From Salinispora fenicalii (GTDB lineage Bacteria; Actinomycetota; Actinomycetes; Mycobacteriales; Micromonosporaceae), in the NCBI RefSeq assembly GCF_000514815.1, contig NZ_AZWQ01000023.1, forward strand, positions 1 through 64,000: DNA of 64,000 nucleotides, read 5' to 3'. A model generated the notes under the pieces. That model worked only from the letters and a program-made list of their open reading frames with translations. It did no database searches and was not told where the DNA came from. Of the stretch, positions 17,363 through 25,466 are shown piece after piece; the first letter of the stretch is position 1, and every line of letters begins with the position of its first letter. The translations under genes and the position numbers were made by a program.

Positions 17363-18472
17363 TCAGGCCGTCTTGCGGGCGCCCTTGCGGGCCGGCGCCT
17401 TCTTGGCCGGCTCCGCCCGCTGCCCCTCATCCTTCTTGGCGGTCGTCTTGGTTGCGGTTTTCTTCCCGGCGGTCTTCTTCTCAGCTGTCTTCTTCTCGGC
17501 TGTCTTCTTCTCGGCTGTCTGTTTCTCCTCGGCCGGCTTTTCCTCGGCTGTCTTCTTCGCCGGAGTTGCTTTTCCGCTTTTCTTGCCGGCGGCCCTCTTC
17601 GGTGCGGCCTGCTGCTCGGCGGCCTTCCGCTGAGCGGAACGCGCCGCCGAGATGGGGGTCGGTTCGCCCGCGCCGGGACCGGCGGGCTTCTCGCCGCGTG
17701 CCGCCTGGGCCCGCTCCACCGATGCCTTCAGCGCCGCCATCAGGTCCACCGCCGCGGCCGGAGCCTCTTCGACCTCCTCCGGCTGGACGACCTCGCGGCC
17801 CTCCACCTTCGCGTCGATGACCTCCTGCAGGGCGGTCCGGTAGTCGTCGGTGAAGACATCGGGCTGGAAGTCGCCCGCCATCGAATCGATCAGGGAGCTG
17901 GCCATCGCGAGTTCTGGGGGCCGAACCTTCAGGTCCTCGTCGAGAAAGCCGAACTCCGGCGTCCGGATCTCGTCGGGCCAGAGCATCGTGTTGAGCAGCA
18001 GGACGCCCTGGTGCACCCGCAGCGTCGCGAGCTGTTCGCGTTGGCGGATCGCCACCTTGACGATGGCCACCCGTTCGGAATCGGTGAGCGCGTTGCGCAG
18101 CAGCACGTACGGCTTGGTGGCGGTCCCCTCCGGCTCGAGGAAGTACGCCTTGTTGTAGAGGATCGGGTCGACCTGTTCGGCGGGGACGAACTCCAGCACG
18201 TCGATCGCCCGTGAGCTGCTCAGTGGCAGGTCGGCGAAGTCGTCGTCGGTGAGGATGACCAACTCGCCACCGCCGAGGTCGTACCCCTTGGCGATATCGT
18301 CGTAGCTGACCTCTTCGCCGCAGACCTGGCAGGTGCGCTTGTAGCGGATTCGACCCCCGTCATCCCGGTGCACCTGGTGGAACCGAATATCCTTCTCCTC
18401 GGTTGCCGAATACAGCTTCACCCCGATCGAGACGAGCCCGAACGACACGGCTCCTTTCCAAATGGCCCGCAC
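17363..18472 (-). CDS. ku: Ku DNA-end-binding protein of non-homologous end joining
   Basis: This 369-residue bacterial Ku homodimerises around DNA ends and recruits the LigD ligase. The core (about residues 1-265) begins MRAIWKGAVSFGLVSIGVKL and contains CQVCGEEV and VLRNAL segments. The C-terminal tail from about residue 290 is Lys/Ala-rich. It includes four near-identical TAEKK/TAGKK repeats, a DNA-binding extension common in actinomycete Ku proteins. It is transcribed divergently from the ligase gene, 85 bases apart, so the two share a control region. Confidence 0.9.
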   Translation of the reverse strand: MRAIWKGAVSFGLVSIGVKLYSATEEKDIRFHQVHRDDGGRIRYKRTCQVCGEEVSYDDIAKGYDLGGGELVILTDDDFADLPLSSSRAIDVLEFVPAEQVDPILYNKAYFLEPEGTATKPYVLLRNALTDSERVAIVKVAIRQREQLATLRVHQGVLLLNTMLWPDEIRTPEFGFLDEDLKVRPPELAMASSLIDSMAGDFQPDVFTDDYRTALQEVIDAKVEGREVVQPEEVEEAPAAAVDLMAALKASVERAQAARGEKPAGPGAGEPTPISAARSAQRKAAEQQAAPKRAAGKKSGKATPAKKTAEEKPAEEKQTAEKKTAEKKTAEKKTAGKKTATKTTAKKDEGQRAEPAKKAPARKGARKTA

Positions 18473-18557
18473 CCTGTGCTCCTTTCACCGGTATCGGCCA
18501 TGTTCTCATCCGATGGAACCGGGCGCGAGCAGTTCCGGATTCGACTAAGGTCAGCTC

Positions 18558-19496
18558 GTGCCCGGCGTGCCGCCCAAGCCGATGCTCGCGACTACCGGAG
18601 AGCTGCCGGTGGGCCCGGGCTGGGCCTACGAGTTCAAATGGGACGGAATCCGAGCGCTGATCAATATCGGCGACGGCCAACAGCGGGTGTATGCCCGATC
18701 CGGTGTCGAGGTCACCATTGCGTACCCGGAACTGGCCGGTTTGTCCGCGCAGGTGGATGACGCCCTCCTCGACGGCGAGGTGGTGCTCTTCGGCGCGACC
18801 GGGCAGCCGTCGTTCACGGCGCTGGCCGAGCGAATGCACGTCCGGGACCGGGGTCGAGCCGCGCGGCTCGCGGCGTCTCTGCCCATCACCTACCTGGTCT
18901 TCGACCTGTTGCGGCTCGACGGCGTCGACCTGACCGGCTACCCGTGGCAGCGGCGGCGAGCTGTGCTCGATGAGTTGGGGCTGGCCGGGCCCCGGTGGGC
19001 GGTCCCGCCGACCTTCTCGGACGGCTCGGCGACCTTCCATGCGGCGGGGGAGCACGGCCTGGAGGGGGTGATGGCCAAACGGGTCGGCTCCGTCTACCGG
19101 CCGGGTACGCGTTCGCCGGACTGGGTGAAGGTCAAGCTGGAGGTGACCGGCGACTTCGTGGTCGGTGGCTGGCGGCCGGGAGCCCGTCGGCTCGGTGGGC
19201 TGCTGGTCGGCGTCCCCCGGCCGGACGGTCGCCTCACCTTCCGGGGACGGGTCGGCGGTGGCATCGGCGCGGCGCTGGAGCGGGAGCTGCTGCGTGAGCT
19301 GGAGCCGTTGCGCACCGATGGGTCCCCCTTCGCTGGGGACCTTCCCCGCGTGGACACCCGGGCCGTGGTCTGGGTCGCACCCCGGGTCGTGGTGGAGGTG
19401 AAGTACGGCCAGCTCACCCCGGACGGGCGACTGCGCTTTCCTCGGGTGCTGCGGTTGCGTCCGGACAAACTCGCTGAGGAGGTTGACGATGCCTGA
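18558..19496 (+). CDS. ligD: ATP-dependent DNA ligase (LigD ligase domain, stand-alone)
   Basis: This 312-residue protein has only the ligase catalytic core and OB fold. Motif I is EFKWDGIRAL with the adenylated lysine near residue 28. LLDGEVVLF follows near 70, EGVMAKRVGSVYRPG near 170 and the motif V lysines in WVKVKLEV near 193. No polymerase or phosphoesterase domain is fused. The start is a GTG and its stop overlaps the polymerase gene by 8 bases. With Ku and the polymerase it forms an end-joining module. Confidence 0.85.
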   Translation: MPGVPPKPMLATTGELPVGPGWAYEFKWDGIRALINIGDGQQRVYARSGVEVTIAYPELAGLSAQVDDALLDGEVVLFGATGQPSFTALAERMHVRDRGRAARLAASLPITYLVFDLLRLDGVDLTGYPWQRRRAVLDELGLAGPRWAVPPTFSDGSATFHAAGEHGLEGVMAKRVGSVYRPGTRSPDWVKVKLEVTGDFVVGGWRPGARRLGGLLVGVPRPDGRLTFRGRVGGGIGAALERELLRELEPLRTDGSPFAGDLPRVDTRAVVWVAPRVVVEVKYGQLTPDGRLRFPRVLRLRPDKLAEEVDDA

Positions 19497-20397
19497 CCGG
19501 CTCCGGGTCGAAGTGGCCGGCCGCACTCTGGAGTTGTCGAATCTGGATAAGGTGCTCTACCCGGTGACCGGCTTCACTAAGGGCGAGGTGATCGACTACT
19601 ACACGCGGGTCGCCCCGGTGCTCCTGCCGCACCTCGCTGATCGGGCGCTGACCCGGATCCGGTTCCCGAACGGCGTCGACGGTAGCTCCTTCTTCGAGAA
19701 GAACGCCCCGGCGGCGACCCCGGGCTGGGTCCGCACCGAGACGTTGCCGGTCCCCGGTTCGGCGAAGGGCCGGGAAACGATCGACTACGTGGTCGCCGAC
19801 GAGTTGCCGACCCTGGTCTGGTTGGCGAATCTCGCCGCCCTCGAACTGCACACGCCACAATGGCAGATTGGGGCACATCCGGACTTGATGGTGGTTGACC
19901 TCGATCCCGGTGAGCCGGCTGGGCTTCGTCAGTGCTGTCAGGTAGCCCTGTTGCTGCGGGAACGGCTCGCCGACGACGGGATCGAGTCGTATCCGAAAAC
20001 GTCAGGGAAGAAGGGCATGCAGCTCTGCTGCCCGATCGCCGGCACCCAACCAGCCGACGAGGTCTCCGGCTACGCCCGACGGGTCGCCCAGGAGCTGGAG
20101 CGGGGGCACCCGAAGCTCATCGTGTCCAAGATGGCCCGAAAGCTACGGGCGGGAAAGATTTTCATTGACTGGAGCCAGAACAGCGCGGCGAAGACGACGG
20201 TGGCGCCGTACTCGCTGCGGGCGCAGTCGGCGCCGGCGGTGTCCACCCCGCTGACGTGGGCCGAGGTTGCGGCCGGGGCGGCCGGCAAACGCCCAGCGAC
20301 CAAGCCCTACCCGCCGGCTGAGGTACTGGCCAGGATTGCCGAGCAGGGCGATCTGCTCGCCCCGCTGCTCGACGGTGGCCCCGAGCTCCCGGGCTAG
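19489..20397 (+). CDS. ligD: LigD-type primase/polymerase domain protein
   Basis: This 302-residue protein corresponds to the LigD polymerase domain. It shows LDKVLYPVTGFTKGEVIDYY near residue 18, GVDGSSFFEKNAP near 62, the metal-binding MVVDLDPGEP near 135 and SGKKGMQLCCPI near 170. It would extend or gap-fill broken ends before ligation. The ATG is chosen because GAGGAGG lies 6 bases upstream; it overlaps the ligase stop. Polymerase and ligase are separate polypeptides rather than one fused LigD. Confidence 0.85.
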   Translation: MPDRLRVEVAGRTLELSNLDKVLYPVTGFTKGEVIDYYTRVAPVLLPHLADRALTRIRFPNGVDGSSFFEKNAPAATPGWVRTETLPVPGSAKGRETIDYVVADELPTLVWLANLAALELHTPQWQIGAHPDLMVVDLDPGEPAGLRQCCQVALLLRERLADDGIESYPKTSGKKGMQLCCPIAGTQPADEVSGYARRVAQELERGHPKLIVSKMARKLRAGKIFIDWSQNSAAKTTVAPYSLRAQSAPAVSTPLTWAEVAAGAAGKRPATKPYPPAEVLARIAEQGDLLAPLLDGGPELPG

Positions 20398-20534
20398 CTG
20401 GTGCTCGTGGACACTCCGGCTTTCGCGGGCCAGAGCGGGCGCCAGCTCAGTGTGCCCGAAAAGGCGATGTTGGGGTCGTTCGATTGGGATAGCGTGACCT
20501 GTCGTTCATACATGCGTTCGAGGAGTTGCGACAC

Positions 20535-21377
20535 GTGTCACGTTGGAAGAACATTGCCGTTCTGGCGGCTGCGACGGCCTCGGTGGTTGCGGCGACCGGC
20601 TGCGGACCGACTACGGCCTCGCCGGAGGAGTCGCCGCAGTCGGGTGTGCTGGAACTGCTCACCACCGACCTTCAGGGGTCATTTCAGGAGGCGGTGGAGC
20701 AGAGCGGCAAGATCGAGACTCTGCGGGCCAGAATGGTGGCTTCGGGTCCCGAGGATTTCGAGATGCAGCTGACGTTGGATCTGCGTGACCCCGTGAGCTA
20801 CGAGGGCGTCATGGATATGGAGGGGGTTCCCACCGCGGTCCGTATGGTTGACTCCGCGATGTACATCGAGGTGCCCGAGGCGGAGCGCGAGAGCAACGAC
20901 GGCAAGCGTTGGATGAAGATGGACCTCTCCTCCGCATTTGCCACGGGGATGGACCTTGAACAGCCAATCCAGAAGGTCGACCCGGTCGTACAGGTCAAGA
21001 CACTGCTGGGTCTTGAGGAAGTCACCGTTGTCGGCGAGGAGACGGTGGACGGAACACCGACGGTCCACTACACCGTCACTGCCTCCACGGAGGAGCACCT
21101 AGCCATGCTGGAGGAGCAGGGCGAGATCGACTCCGCCGAGCTGGCGAACTCCCTGGACGAGATGGCCGAGTTCTCTGTCACGGAGATCAAGACCGATGTG
21201 TGGGTCGACGAGCAGTACTGGCCGCGTCGGGCACGCATGACCATGGGCGAGATCGTGATAACGATCGACTACACCGACTACAACGAGCCGGTGAACATCG
21301 AGGCCCCGCCGGCTGCGGAGACCAACGACTTCGATGCGCTCCTTGAGGGACTTAAGGAGCTCGGGGCTGGTAGCTGA
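20535..21377 (+). CDS. Secreted lipoprotein, LppX/LprG-like
   Basis: This 280-residue protein has a type II signal peptide with lipobox VVAATGC (cysteine near residue 23). It is therefore probably anchored by lipid to the outer face of the membrane. The mature part is acidic with YEGVMDMEG, MYIEVPEAE, GTPTVHYTV and DVWVDEQYWPRRARM segments, as in LppX/LprAFG-like mycobacterial lipoproteins. The GTG start lies 9 bases after GAGGAG. Ligand and role are unknown. Confidence 0.75.
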   Translation: MSRWKNIAVLAAATASVVAATGCGPTTASPEESPQSGVLELLTTDLQGSFQEAVEQSGKIETLRARMVASGPEDFEMQLTLDLRDPVSYEGVMDMEGVPTAVRMVDSAMYIEVPEAERESNDGKRWMKMDLSSAFATGMDLEQPIQKVDPVVQVKTLLGLEEVTVVGEETVDGTPTVHYTVTASTEEHLAMLEEQGEIDSAELANSLDEMAEFSVTEIKTDVWVDEQYWPRRARMTMGEIVITIDYTDYNEPVNIEAPPAAETNDFDALLEGLKELGAGS

Positions 21378-21397
21378 TCGGGAAATCTGATCGTCGT

Positions 21398-21430
21398 ACT
21401 CTGCCCGGCCGGCTACCGGCCGGGCAGAGT
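21398..21430. terminator. Strong hairpin terminator after the lipoprotein gene
   Basis: A perfect 15-bp stem (actctgcccggccgg, 21398-21412, pairing with 21416-21430) has a 3-base loop. It begins 21 bases past the lipoprotein stop and faces the 3' end of the minus-strand small genes, so it may work in both directions. Confidence 0.8.
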
Positions 21431-21499
21431 CGTTGTGGGGCTGGATGGGGTGCGACGTACCCCTGACTCTCTCTCGGGGCGGCGGTTTGCGCCGGAGGG

Positions 21500-21769
21500 T
21501 CAGTGTCGCCGGTGCCCGGGCGGGCGGGGCCGGCAGCGCGAGGTGTGGTCCACCGCGAGCACGCACCGCCCACGTCCCTCCGGCAACAGCCGGTCGCAGA
21601 AGACCCAGTGGCGCACATCCTGTTGATCTTCGGCGGAGACGGTCACCCCGCCCGGCTCGACCCGGGCACTGAGTCGAATCAGCACGCGGGCAGCGGTCCG
21701 GGCCAGAATTCGGGCCCGCAGCAGGTCGGGAGCGGTGAGCGGGAGATGGATCACCCAGCGACTGGTCAT
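21500..21769 (-). CDS. Small conserved-type hypothetical protein
   Basis: An 89-residue protein starts at an ATG that overlaps the stop of the upstream DivIVA-like gene (ATGA), indicating translational coupling. It begins MTSRWVIHLPLTAPDLLRAR, is rich in Arg and has one central CDRLLPEGRGRC pair of cysteines. I do not recognise a family. Its position suggests a role shared with the DivIVA-like protein. Confidence 0.55.
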   Translation of the reverse strand: MTSRWVIHLPLTAPDLLRARILARTAARVLIRLSARVEPGGVTVSAEDQQDVRHWVFCDRLLPEGRGRCVLAVDHTSRCRPRPPGHRRH

Positions 21770-22080
21770 CGGTAGTGGTGGCGGTCCGACTGGGCGCTCT
21801 GCCATTCCCGCAGGGCGCTTTTGATCCGCACGTTCTCTTCCTGTACCGCAAGTAGGGCGGTCTGTGCCCTGGTCAACTCGTCGGCGACCCGGTGCAGGAA
21901 GTTGCGGATCTCCACCGGGTCAAGCCCTCGTCGGCGGACCGGGAAGCACCGGTCCCGGATCTGCCCCGGCCGCAGCGGCAGCCGGGGGTGGGTCGGCGGA
22001 GCGGTTTTGTGGTGGCGGGTGACCCCGCTGTTCGGGCTGGGGCTTGGTCGGTGCGTGAGTCGGCGGATCAGGCTGCGCAT
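21766..22080 (-). CDS. Small DivIVA-like coiled-coil protein
   Basis: This 104-residue protein has a basic N-terminus. It then has RRRGLDPVEIRNFLHRVADELTR, which resembles the DivIVA membrane-targeting/coiled-coil start, followed by a heptad-like helix (ALLAVQEENVRIKSAL). DivIVA-type proteins mark curved membrane or organise polar growth, but this one is far shorter than true DivIVA. The ATG at 22080 follows an AAGGG at 9 bases. It is the first gene of a two-gene unit. Confidence 0.55.
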   Translation of the reverse strand: MRSLIRRLTHRPSPSPNSGVTRHHKTAPPTHPRLPLRPGQIRDRCFPVRRRGLDPVEIRNFLHRVADELTRAQTALLAVQEENVRIKSALREWQSAQSDRHHYR

Positions 22081-22436
22081 GGTGGCCACCCTTCGTCGAG
22101 TCGCGGGTAGGTGGAGGGGCGCTCCGCCGGTTGCGGTCGGCGGAGCGCCCGCCCGGCCATCGCAGCCTCAATTGGCGGTACGACGGCCGGGCCGTGCCTG
22201 GGGGTGGCGCGGAGGTGCGGTCTCGGCGGCGATGCGAGACCAGTACGAGTGGCGCCAACCGACCGCAGCGGCACCGCATCACCGACAGCGACGCTACTGA
22301 CACCTAGCACCTCTGTCAACGCTCTCTTATCTGTCGAACCTAGCGCACCAACTTTTTGATGCTTTTCTCCTAGCTCTTGCTGCTCTCTCAGCTGGTGATC
22401 AATACTGGAAGGGCCAACCGACTGCAAGGGGCATCC
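22081..22436. other. Divergent control region between DivIVA-like and GntR genes
   Basis: No gene is seen in this 356-base gap. It holds a good minus-strand promoter (22291-22319). It also has two related half-blocks: acctagcac with ctctgtcaac at 22302-22320, and ctgtcgaac with ctagcgcac at 22331-22347. These could be an operator for the divergently encoded GntR-type regulator. Confidence 0.5.
22291..22319 (-). promoter_or_regulatory. Promoter for the DivIVA-like gene pair
   Basis: On the minus strand there is a consensus TTGACA (22314-22319), a 17-base spacer, then TAGCGT (22291-22296). Confidence 0.6.
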
Positions 22437-22664
22437 GTGCCGATACCACCAACCATGGACGAGTTGATCCGCGATCTGATGAAGCGGATCGAGGCGGGCG
22501 AGTTCCGCCCCGGCTCCCAGATACCGTCCACCCAGGAACTCGCTGACCACTACGACCTGTCGCTGTCGACGATTCACCGAGCGGTGGCGCGGCTACGGGC
22601 GCAGGGGGTGTTGGTGGGTCGTCCGGGACGCGGCGTCTTCGTCGCCGAGCCACCACATCGCTGA
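22437..22664 (+). CDS. Small GntR-type winged-helix regulator
   Basis: This 75-residue protein consists solely of a GntR DNA-binding domain: MDELIRDLMKRIEAGEF, GSQIPSTQELADHYDLSLST and ARLRAQGVLVGRPGRGVFVA. There is no ligand-binding domain. The GTG at 22437 is preferred, with AAGGGG 5 bases upstream. It is divergent from the DivIVA-like pair and may autoregulate through the shared region. Its last dozen codons and terminator are duplicated at 24253-24324. Confidence 0.8.
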   Translation: MPIPPTMDELIRDLMKRIEAGEFRPGSQIPSTQELADHYDLSLSTIHRAVARLRAQGVLVGRPGRGVFVAEPPHR

Positions 22665-22695
22665 CGGGGTGCCGCCCTTGACCGGGCAGCACCCC
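22623..22695 (+). repeat. gntR 3' end and terminator, copy 1 of a flanking direct repeat
   Basis: This 73-bp segment matches 24253-24324 with five mismatches and one gap, including an identical core of more than 35 bases. The copies bracket the RCC1-repeat gene. Confidence 0.85.
22666..22695 (+). terminator. Terminator of the gntR gene
   Basis: ggggtgccgccc (22666-22677) pairs with gggcagcacccc (22684-22695), leaving one mismatch and a 6-base loop. It starts one base after the gntR stop. Confidence 0.7.
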
Positions 22696-22966
22696 TACTG
22701 ATTCGGGGTCCGTTGCTGGCTGCGGTCGGCTGAGGTGTCGCCCGTGTGATCCGCCGGCCGCCCTGCTACCTGCGGACGAAGGGCGCCCCCATGGCTGCTG
22801 GCACTGGGTTGGGCACCGAAGTGTCGAGCGCCTCGACCAACTCCTTGTGGGGTGCCAGCCGGCAACCTTGGATTACTGGCCTTTGGGGCGTTTCATGCTA
22901 AGAAAAGCTGGGGGAGCGGGGTAAAAAGGGCATCTGTCCTAGTTGTCTGCTCGGAGGTCAGGGGCG

Positions 22967-24238
22967 ATGCAGGGGATCCGTCAGCGGGCCAGTTGTAGCG
23001 CTCGAGCGCGCGAGGTGGCTCGGGTCGGCACCGGATGGTTCTGCCTCGTCCTGGCTGTGACACTCCCACCGGCGATCGGTGTGTCGCCTGCAATCGCGCA
23101 GCACGGACTGGCAGCAACACCTGACGCGTCGGACACCATCCTCGCCTGGGGCGATAACAAAGACGGCGAGTTGGGCGACGGGACGACCATGGACAGCAGT
23201 ACGCCGGTCGAGGTCAGTCTGCCGGCGGGCACCACCGTCACCGCCATCGCTGCCGGTGACGACCACAGCCTGGCGGTCACCTCTGCCGGCGCCGCCCTTG
23301 CCTGGGGCGGCAACCGCTTTGGCCAGCTTGGCGATGAGACCACCACGGACAGCACCACGCCGGTCGAGGTTAGTTTGCCGGCGGGCACCACCGTCACCGC
23401 CATCGCCGCCGGTGACGACCACAGCTTCGCGGTGACGTCCGCCGGCACCGCCCTTGCCTGGGGCGACAACAGCCAGGGTGAGTTGGGCGACGGGACTACC
23501 ACCCGCAGCAGCACACCGGTCCCCGTTAGCCTGCCGGCGGGCACCACGGTCACCGCCATCGCCGGTGGCGTCGCCCATGGCCTGGCGTTGACGTCTGCCG
23601 GCACTGTCCTTGCCTGGGGCAGCAACTCTGATGGCCAGTTGGGGGACGGGACGACCACGGATAGTAGTACGCCGGTTGAGGTTAGTTTGCCGGCGGGCAC
23701 CACCGTCACCGCCATCGGCGGTGGACGAGACCATAGTCTGGCGTTGACGTCTGCCGGCACTGTCCTTGCCTGGGGCAGCAACTCTGATGGCCAGTTGGGG
23801 GACGGGACGACCACGGATAGTAGTACGCCGGTTGAGGTTAGTTTGCCGGCGGGCACCACCGTCACCGCCATCGCCGCCAGCAGGTTCCACAGTCTGGCGG
23901 TCACCTCCGCCGGCGCCGCCCTTGGCTGGGGCAGCAACTCTGATGGCCGGTTGGGGGACGGGACGACCACGGACAGTAGTACGCCGGTCGAGGTCAGTCT
24001 GCCGGCGGGCACCACCGTCACCGCCACTACCGCCGGTGTCGCCCATAGCATGGCCCTAGTCGCACCACCAGTGGGCTCCACCCCACCACCACCGGACGCC
24101 ACCGCACCGCCGCCGGACCTGCCCACCACCGGCGCCAGCCTGCCCATCACCCTTGCCGCCGCCGTCCTGCTGGTCCTCGCCGGTGCCGCCCTCATCCGCC
24201 TCGCCCACCAGCATCAACCGACCCACCGTCCACGCTGA
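22967..24238 (+). CDS. Cell-wall-anchored RCC1-repeat beta-propeller protein
   Basis: This 423-residue protein has an N-terminal signal peptide (hydrophobic run near residues 25-47, ending at SPAIAQ). Six tandem 52-residue RCC1-like units follow, each with AWGxNxxGxLGDGTTT, PVEVSLPAGTTVTAI and an HSxAVTSAG turn. The C-terminus has a Pro-rich spacer, then LPTTG and a hydrophobic helix with a basic tail, a class LPXTG sortase signal. It should therefore be displayed on the cell wall as a propeller. The ATG lies 9 bases after GGAGG. Units 4 and 5 are nearly identical at DNA level, a sign of recent duplication. Ligand is unknown. Confidence 0.8.
   Translation: MQGIRQRASCSARAREVARVGTGWFCLVLAVTLPPAIGVSPAIAQHGLAATPDASDTILAWGDNKDGELGDGTTMDSSTPVEVSLPAGTTVTAIAAGDDHSLAVTSAGAALAWGGNRFGQLGDETTTDSTTPVEVSLPAGTTVTAIAAGDDHSFAVTSAGTALAWGDNSQGELGDGTTTRSSTPVPVSLPAGTTVTAIAGGVAHGLALTSAGTVLAWGSNSDGQLGDGTTTDSSTPVEVSLPAGTTVTAIGGGRDHSLALTSAGTVLAWGSNSDGQLGDGTTTDSSTPVEVSLPAGTTVTAIAASRFHSLAVTSAGAALGWGSNSDGRLGDGTTTDSSTPVEVSLPAGTTVTATTAGVAHSMALVAPPVGSTPPPPDATAPPPDLPTTGASLPITLAAAVLLVLAGAALIRLAHQHQPTHRPR
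23582..23873 (+). repeat. Identical tandem 156-bp units within the RCC1 gene
   Basis: Positions 23582-23717 and 23738-23873 read as the same roughly 136 bases with no difference I could find. The period is 156 bp, or 52 codons. The other units are diverged, so this pair is a recent duplication or gene-conversion tract. Confidence 0.85.
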
Positions 24239-24252
24239 GGCGATCCGAAGCG

Positions 24253-24293
24253 CCGGGCGCGGCGTCTTTGTCGCCGAGCCACCACATCGCTGA
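24253..24293 (+). pseudogene. Remnant of a gntR 3' end
   Basis: This short piece still encodes RGVFVAEPPHR and a stop, exactly as at the end of the gntR gene at 22664, but has no upstream coding part. It is followed by a copy of the gntR terminator. It marks the right edge of the RCC1 gene segment. Confidence 0.8.
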
Positions 24294-24294
24294 C

Positions 24295-24324
24295 GGGGTG
24301 CCGCCCTTAGTGGGGCAGCACCCC
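24295..24324 (+). terminator. Terminator after the RCC1 gene (duplicated gntR terminator)
   Basis: ggggtgccgccc (24295-24306) pairs with gggcagcacccc (24313-24324). It is the duplicated form of the gntR terminator and now lies after the RCC1 gene. Confidence 0.65.
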
Positions 24325-24339
24325 GCGCTGCTGTGGTTG

Positions 24340-24714
24340 CTACGCCTCGGCCCAAACGGCCAGCTCGTTGCCGCTCGGGTCGGTGAAGTGGAACCGACGC
24401 CCGCCCGGGAAGTCGTACGGGCCGTTGACCACGGTGCCGCCGGCCTTGGTCACCGCCTGAATTGACTGTTCCAGCGCGGTCGAGAACAGCACGACCAGCG
24501 GGCCGCCCGCCCGCACCTGGGTGTCCTGCCGAAGCCCGCCCACCTCGGGTGCGGACTCACCGCGTGGGCTGCGGATGCCGGCGTATTCCGGCCCGTAGTC
24601 GGTGAACTGCCAGCCGAAGGCGTCGCCGTAAAACCGCTTCGCCTCCGTGAGGTCGGTGACGGCGAACTCAACGTAGTCGATGGCGTGCTGCCGGTGTGTC
24701 ACAGATTCGGTCAT
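24340..24714 (-). CDS. VOC (glyoxalase/bleomycin-resistance fold) protein
   Basis: This 124-residue protein has the paired beta-alpha-beta-beta-beta units of the vicinal oxygen chelate fold. They are IDYVEFAVTDLTEAKRFYGDAFGW at the start and FPGGRRFHFTDPSGNELAVW at the end. Start taken at the ATG at 24714 (MTESVTHRQ); the frame is open far upstream without family similarity. The reaction is unknown; such genes range from glyoxalases to antibiotic-binding proteins. It is divergent from another VOC gene. Confidence 0.7.
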   Translation of the reverse strand: MTESVTHRQHAIDYVEFAVTDLTEAKRFYGDAFGWQFTDYGPEYAGIRSPRGESAPEVGGLRQDTQVRAGGPLVVLFSTALEQSIQAVTKAGGTVVNGPYDFPGGRRFHFTDPSGNELAVWAEA

Positions 24715-24870
24715 GCACCAGATCGTGCCCGTTGGGTGTGACCAACTTTGCCGACGCGGCAGAGTGGGCCTAAAAGGGGACCTGTCCGGGCGCAGGTCGT
24801 AGATCAAACCAAAGAAGTAGCTGTTGTCGGGCACTCGAGCGGCGAGCGGACCCGATCCACGTACGCTGCC

Positions 24871-25266
24871 ATGGTGCAGATTGACGTGGTTACCCTGCTT
24901 GTCGAGGAGTACGATCCGGCGATCGCGTTCTTCACCGCCGCACTCGGTTTCGAGCTCATCGAGGACTCGCCATCGCAGACCAACGATGGGCGACCCAAGC
25001 GGTGGGTGGTCGTCCGGTCCCCGGGTGCCCAGACGGGGGTTCTGCTCGCTCGCGCCGACGGAGAACACCAGCGTGCCGCTGTCGGTAACCAGGTAGCCGG
25101 TCGCGTCGGGTTCTTTCTCCGTGTCGACGACTTCGACGCCGCTTACCGGCGGATGACCGAGGCCGGTGTCACTTTCGTCCGGGAACCGCGGACCGAGCCC
25201 TATGGCCGAGTCGCGGTCTTTCTCGACATCGCCGGCAACCGGTGGGACCTCCTCGGCGCGACCTGA
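24871..25266 (+). CDS. VOC-family protein
   Basis: This 131-residue VOC protein begins VQIDVVTLLVEEYDPAIAFFTAALGF and ends with RVAVFLDIAGNRWDLLGAT, the typical closing strand with the metal-ligand region. It is divergent from, but only distantly similar to, the VOC gene on its left. Function is unknown; small stand-alone members are common in actinomycetes. Confidence 0.75.
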   Translation: MVQIDVVTLLVEEYDPAIAFFTAALGFELIEDSPSQTNDGRPKRWVVVRSPGAQTGVLLARADGEHQRAAVGNQVAGRVGFFLRVDDFDAAYRRMTEAGVTFVREPRTEPYGRVAVFLDIAGNRWDLLGAT

Positions 25267-25466
25267 CGTAGCCGTTGGACCTGGCTACCTGGCCCGGGTG
25301 ATCGGTGCTAGGGCCCGGCCGGCGGCGGACCGACGAATAGCTGCCACATCGGGCGCGTACCGCCGCTCGCGCCTGGGTGATGCGCGGTGACGCAGCACCG
25401 AGTGCGACACCGCACGATGCCCGCGGTGGTTCACAGGTCCCGCGACCACGCCGCAAGGTGTGGCTC

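Noticed and set aside
23622..24010. CRISPR-like regular repeats
   Set aside because: The repeats have a 156-base period, are in frame and encode RCC1 blades; there are no unique spacers between short repeats.
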